The notes below the pieces were generated by a model. The model did not search any database. It was not told where the DNA came from and worked only from the letters and a program-made list of their open reading frames with translations. This document shows positions 16,188 through 19,946 of a stretch of 19,946 nucleotides of DNA, in pieces. The stretch is from Bacteroidales bacterium UBA5833 (lineage in GTDB: Bacteria > Bacteroidota > Bacteroidia > Bacteroidales > Lentimicrobiaceae): assembly GCA_002433025.1 (NCBI GenBank), contig DJGZ01000021.1, positions 1 through 19,946 on the forward strand, read 5' to 3'. A program made the position numbers and the translations under genes. Position 1 is the stretch's first letter. Every line of letters begins with the position of its first letter.

Positions 16188-19100
16188 CTACATTGTTTTA
16201 ATAAACTTCCCGTTTTTAATGGTCTCTCCGTTTTCTACCCTCAACATATAAACACCGCTGGTTAACATGCCAAGGTTAAGATTATTTTGAAATGACGCCA
16301 TTTCTTCCTGTTGCATCACCAGCTGACCGGCCAGATTGAATATTTTGATACTGACTTTTTCATTGTTGAATTCTGTCAGGTTAAGTGTAATGAATTCGCT
16401 GGCAGGGTTGGGGTACAGGTGGAGTTGTGAAGTAACTTCAGGTCTTTTCGATTCGATCAGGGTAACCGTGAAACTGACCTCATCACTGCACCCCGATTCA
16501 TTTTGCGCTGAAATGGTGAGTGCATTTGGGCCTGGTTGCAGTTCATCCGGGTTAATGATAATGGTATTCCCCTGGGCGCCGATCGGCAACAATTTATAGC
16601 CAGCGTTGCTGTTGGCTGGCATGGCGATCTCAAGCGATTCCCCCGAATAGAGGATAGTGTCCCTTACGACAGGCATCTCAGGTCTTTTATTCAGCGTTAA
16701 CCTGACGGCTTCTGTTACCGGGGTGCAAAAGTTATTTGTAAATACCCGGAGTAACATCAGCACCTCTCCCGATGCAATATCGGCATCGGAGGGGTGATAA
16801 GTTGCATCAGGTGTTGTCGGATCAGAGAAATATCCTGTTCCGTTGCATTCCCATAAAATTCTGGCATAGCCCGTAACCTGTGCACTAAACGCGATTTCTT
16901 GTTCAGGACATGAAGTAACATCTTCGGCGATGACAACCGGGGCCGCATTTTCAGGAAGATAAATATTGTCGATCCATGCCGCATCGGCACCGGCCGATCC
17001 GGTTTCGTTTTTTGTATAAATCCATTCAATCAGGTGTTCACCCGGATCAATGGGAAACAGCTCTTCCGACCAGTCGTGATTACCGCTCCATTCTGCAATA
17101 AGTTCACCATCGATTCGCAACTGAAGTTTATCGGTCCCGGCCTCAGAAGACACCCTGATGTTGAATCCAAGGAAATCGCAGGTGATGGTATTGCATGTAT
17201 AGGCAAGGGTGCTGCTTTCATTGTCGGCGATCAGGCCTGATCTTAATGAGTACCTTCCTTCAAAGGATGTATTGCCGTCGATGAACCATGCTTTTTCGCT
17301 GACATTCTGCCAGTTGCTGCGGGGGAAGCCCTGGTTTTCGAAATCCTCGTCCGGAGGGGCGATGGTGGTGAAAGTAAAGGTGCTGCTTTCGGAAGATCCG
17401 TTAAGGTTGTGTGAAATAACCTTCCAGGTATAGGTAGTATTGTAGCGCAGGGGAGCGGGCAGTACCAGGCTCTTTTCGAATGTGATCATGGCCGTGTTGT
17501 TCCATACAGGGTCTGAGCCTTCCTCCAGAAGCACTTCATAAAATTCAGGCAGCATTCCACCGGCTGTTTCCCATGAGAGGGTTGTGTAAGCTGAGTTCTT
17601 CCGTGAATGGCTGACCGGGTCAGGATTTATGGCAACCGCAGGCAGATCGCTTATTTCAATTTCCGCGATATAGGGTTTATAGTTGTAGGCCGTAACTGTA
17701 AGGGTCAGTGATGCAGCATCCGGCAATTGCGGCAGGCTGATAATGGCAAACCCTTCTTCGGCCCTGGCTGCACCAAGCAGTTTTCCCTCATGCGTGATGC
17801 AGGCCAGGGCTTCAGAATCCGGCAATTTAACCACAAACTCCCGCGCATCACGGCCGGTTACCGGCGCGTGATGTGCACGAATCTCCTCCGGACTGGCGGT
17901 GCGAACCACCACCGAAGGATCCCCAAATACAGTCCAGGTATCGGTTACGCGATACCCCCCTAGTCCATATTTATCATTCATTTTCATGCAACCACTCATC
18001 GAAATGCCGCCAAAAGTGCGGGTGGTTACACTGTTTTTTTTGCGTGCAAGGATCAGTGCGATCTCATCCTGTGCTTCCATGGGCGGATACCAGCTCTGTC
18101 TGCTGGTCGACATCATCACGGCCACCGCACCGGTGGGCTTGCCGTTTTTTTCAGCCCTGAGAAAGGATTCGGCAAGACAGGTGGTGGAAACAAAATCACC
18201 GCTGCTGCAGCCTGCCGCCCAGATAAAAGGATGAGTTTCTGTATTTTCCAGGCTTGAAGCCTCAGTGGTTGAGAATCCTGAACTTGTCCACGACCTGGAA
18301 GTGCCGTGCCCGATATACATCACAGCGCCCTGACCTTGATGCAGTGCCGCGGTTACGCCCGATGCCACAGGGTTGCCTTCAGCGTCATTTTCTCCCTGGC
18401 TGCCGTCGTACATTTCGTTAAACCGGCTGTAGTTATAATCCAGCAGTTGTTTGCCGATATTCCGGATATGCTGAAAATCTGATTCCCCGTCATCTCCGGG
18501 GCCCAGTTCGCTGGCAATGCCGAGAAAACTGCTGTAAGCTGCATTTCCCCTGCCCTCTTTTTCATAAGAGATGCTGCGGTCGATCATGACTTTGAGTTGT
18601 GCCTGGTTGTCGGCAGGGAAACGACCCGTGAGTATTTCCGGATAATGATCATCTCCGGCAATGTAGCCGTACATATTGTCGCTGGCTCCCGTTTCGGCCT
18701 GAAGCGTGGGAACCTGTTGCACATCACCTGCCAGTAACAGATAGGTCAGCCCTTTTGAATAATAATATTCTGCAACAAATTGTCTGAGGTTATCCGCTTT
18801 GCTGAAAGCCGCGACATCCACCACTTCACATGAAATTCCTGCCTGTGCTTTCCATGTGGTGAAGGGTTTCAGGGTTTCAAAATAGGATGCAGGAGCAATG
18901 ATCAGCATATTGCCGGCTTCCTCCACCGGGGTGTAGCGGCTGTTATCGGTTCCGTTTGTGAAGTGCCCGGCAATTGCAGTACGCATCCCACTCAGTGAAT
19001 TGAAATCAGGACTTAATCTTGTAAGTTCATTAATCCCGGGTTCATCAAGGGTGACGATTTCAAACTCAATAAAATGATAGACCCTTAATGTGCCGGTAAC

Positions 19101-19646
19101 AGGATTGTATTGCAGGGGATATACCTGCACTGCCACTCCGCGGGTATCGCACCAGATATAGGGGCGTCCGGCCGATGCCAGGGTCCCGGGGTAAAATTCA
19201 TCCCTTTTGTATATGCCTGCATTTGCCTTGCAGTTGCGCCTGTTCTCTTTGTTTTTGATTCCGGGATCATCTTTTACAGGATGAATGAAGTAGTCTTTGT
19301 ATTCGGTAAATTCACTGCGCACAATATTCAGGACTGCATTGCCACGTCCGGGTAAACTCAGGCTGATGGTCAGATGCTGCAAATCCGGTTTTCCGGCTTC
19401 AATTTCATTAACGCCTTCCTGCATCAATACCTTCCCGCTGAAACCTTCCGGCTTATTGTCACCTGTCCTGTGAAAGCCCGGGAGGCTGATCTGTACATTG
19501 CTTCCGGAAAATGCAACAGGGCTTACAGTAATGGCAGCGGCTTCCGGATTACCGGAGAATATGGGGATCCACTCCTGTGAAACGGCGTGGAAAGAGAGCA
19601 GCAGAATACTCAACAGCAGGGTAAGGCTTTTCTTCATGGTGCGCAT
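16188..19646 (-). CDS. Gingipain-like (C25) cysteine peptidase with T9SS type A sorting domain
   Basis: A secreted peptidase of 1152 residues in the C25 family, which includes the Porphyromonas gingivalis gingipains. A signal peptide (about 1-24) is followed by a propeptide-like region to about 235 and the C25 catalytic domain, about 245-585. His447 lies in VMYIGHGTS and the nucleophile Cys480 in IWAAGCSSGDF, the expected family spacing, and YLLLAGDVQQVPT (302-314) is the conserved first Asp region. After it come an Ig-like sandwich (about 590-665), an FN3-like domain (667-762), a jelly-roll-like module (767-898) shared with the papain-like neighbour, PKD-like repeats (about 900-1060) and the sorting domain from LHLYPNPASEF (1076) to KFIKTM. 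Whether it cuts after Arg, Lys or something else cannot be read from the sequence. Met4 is an equally good start. A terminator follows at 16117-16138. Confidence 0.95.
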   Translation of the reverse strand: MRTMKKSLTLLLSILLLSFHAVSQEWIPIFSGNPEAAAITVSPVAFSGSNVQISLPGFHRTGDNKPEGFSGKVLMQEGVNEIEAGKPDLQHLTISLSLPGRGNAVLNIVRSEFTEYKDYFIHPVKDDPGIKNKENRRNCKANAGIYKRDEFYPGTLASAGRPYIWCDTRGVAVQVYPLQYNPVTGTLRVYHFIEFEIVTLDEPGINELTRLSPDFNSLSGMRTAIAGHFTNGTDNSRYTPVEEAGNMLIIAPASYFETLKPFTTWKAQAGISCEVVDVAAFSKADNLRQFVAEYYYSKGLTYLLLAGDVQQVPTLQAETGASDNMYGYIAGDDHYPEILTGRFPADNQAQLKVMIDRSISYEKEGRGNAAYSSFLGIASELGPGDDGESDFQHIRNIGKQLLDYNYSRFNEMYDGSQGENDAEGNPVASGVTAALHQGQGAVMYIGHGTSRSWTSSGFSTTEASSLENTETHPFIWAAGCSSGDFVSTTCLAESFLRAEKNGKPTGAVAVMMSTSRQSWYPPMEAQDEIALILARKKNSVTTRTFGGISMSGCMKMNDKYGLGGYRVTDTWTVFGDPSVVVRTASPEEIRAHHAPVTGRDAREFVVKLPDSEALACITHEGKLLGAARAEEGFAIISLPQLPDAASLTLTVTAYNYKPYIAEIEISDLPAVAINPDPVSHSRKNSAYTTLSWETAGGMLPEFYEVLLEEGSDPVWNNTAMITFEKSLVLPAPLRYNTTYTWKVISHNLNGSSESSTFTFTTIAPPDEDFENQGFPRSNWQNVSEKAWFIDGNTSFEGRYSLRSGLIADNESSTLAYTCNTITCDFLGFNIRVSSEAGTDKLQLRIDGELIAEWSGNHDWSEELFPIDPGEHLIEWIYTKNETGSAGADAAWIDNIYLPENAAPVVIAEDVTSCPEQEIAFSAQVTGYARILWECNGTGYFSDPTTPDATYHPSDADIASGEVLMLLRVFTNNFCTPVTEAVRLTLNKRPEMPVVRDTILYSGESLEIAMPANSNAGYKLLPIGAQGNTIIINPDELQPGPNALTISAQNESGCSDEVSFTVTLIESKRPEVTSQLHLYPNPASEFITLNLTEFNNEKVSIKIFNLAGQLVMQQEEMASFQNNLNLGMLTSGVYMLRVENGETIKNGKFIKTM

Positions 19647-19946
19647 TTTTGTTTTTGCATCCGTAACCGGTGCTCACCACTATAGGCAAGGCCTGTTCCA
19701 TATCAGGGAGATAATTTTGATAGTGTAAATAGGTGAATAGGACAGAATTTATAAATAGCACAAAAACAAGAGTATATAATTAATATTATTCATACATAGT
19801 GTAATTAATAATTTATAATTTTTCCGGTTGCACGATATTGGAGCCGGAAAACCACACATAAAACCGCACAATTGTGCGGTTTTTAGTCGCAAAAAACTGT
19901 CAGGAGATTAGCATGAGGGGAAGTTAACCCGTAACTTTTCAACAAT
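19647..19946. other. AT-rich region upstream of the C25 peptidase gene
   Basis: This 300-base region must hold the promoter of the C25 gene. The best -7-like site on the minus strand is TGTTTTTG near 19770, one base off TAnnTTTG and without a clear -33 box. The stretch 19740-19820 is very AT-rich. A perfect palindrome lies at 19860-19883. No coding frame was recognised. Confidence 0.4.
19860..19884. terminator. Perfect palindrome, likely bidirectional terminator
   Basis: The 24-base palindrome AAAACCGCAC-AATT-GTGCGGTTTT (19860-19883) folds into a ten-pair stem with a four-base loop. It is flanked by A on one side and by T on the other (five T on the plus strand, four on the minus), the form of a bidirectional intrinsic terminator. 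It probably ends a gene that lies beyond the right edge on the minus strand. An operator role is possible because it lies about 215 bp upstream of the C25 gene. Confidence 0.6.

Noticed and set aside
1..19946. CRISPR array, tRNA or rRNA genes, prophage or defence operon
   Set aside because: No regularly spaced repeats, no cloverleaf-like sequence and no phage or nuclease/helicase genes were seen on reading both strands.

Overview
The window looks like a piece of a Bacteroidota chromosome, probably Bacteroidales or a close relative. Five large secreted proteins end in type IX secretion system (T9SS) type A sorting domains. Several start regions carry the Bacteroidota promoter signature (TTG near -33, TAnnTTTG near -7) rather than sigma70-like boxes. 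No tRNA, rRNA, CRISPR array or intact transposase was seen.

Left part (1-4590) is visibly AT-richer than the rest. It holds a two-gene minus-strand unit of T9SS cargo: a protein with seven repeats typical of a beta-propeller (2187-3812), then a GLUG-repeat protein (208-2175), 11 bp apart, with a good promoter candidate at 3934-3963. Divergent from them, on the plus strand, lie the remains of an MntA-HepT type toxin-antitoxin module (about 4109-4522): an antitoxin nucleotidyltransferase tail overlapping a HepT gene broken by stops and a frameshift. This stretch looks like accessory DNA next to core genes.

Middle part (4590-8562) is housekeeping: a strong terminator, rpmA (L27) and rplU (L21) behind their own promoter, an EamA/DMT permease, and on the plus strand a small acidic protein followed by an aldehyde dehydrogenase.

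Right part (8733-19646) is a run of four large minus-strand genes. Three encode T9SS-exported peptidases of three unrelated catalytic types: S8 subtilisin-like (8733-10691), C1 papain-like (12416-16027) and C25 gingipain-like (16188-19646). The fourth (10864-12378) encodes a membrane-anchored AlgX/AlgJ-like SGNH protein, 37 bp downstream of the papain-like gene and possibly co-transcribed with it. The papain-like and gingipain-like proteins share a homologous module of about 130 residues just ahead of their C-terminal regions, although their catalytic domains are unrelated. The cluster suggests a cell-surface or secreted protein-degrading locus; that function is inferred. The most informative observations are the shared module, the nested-domain layout of the papain-like protein, the missing Asp in the AlgX-like protein, and the decayed MntA-HepT module.
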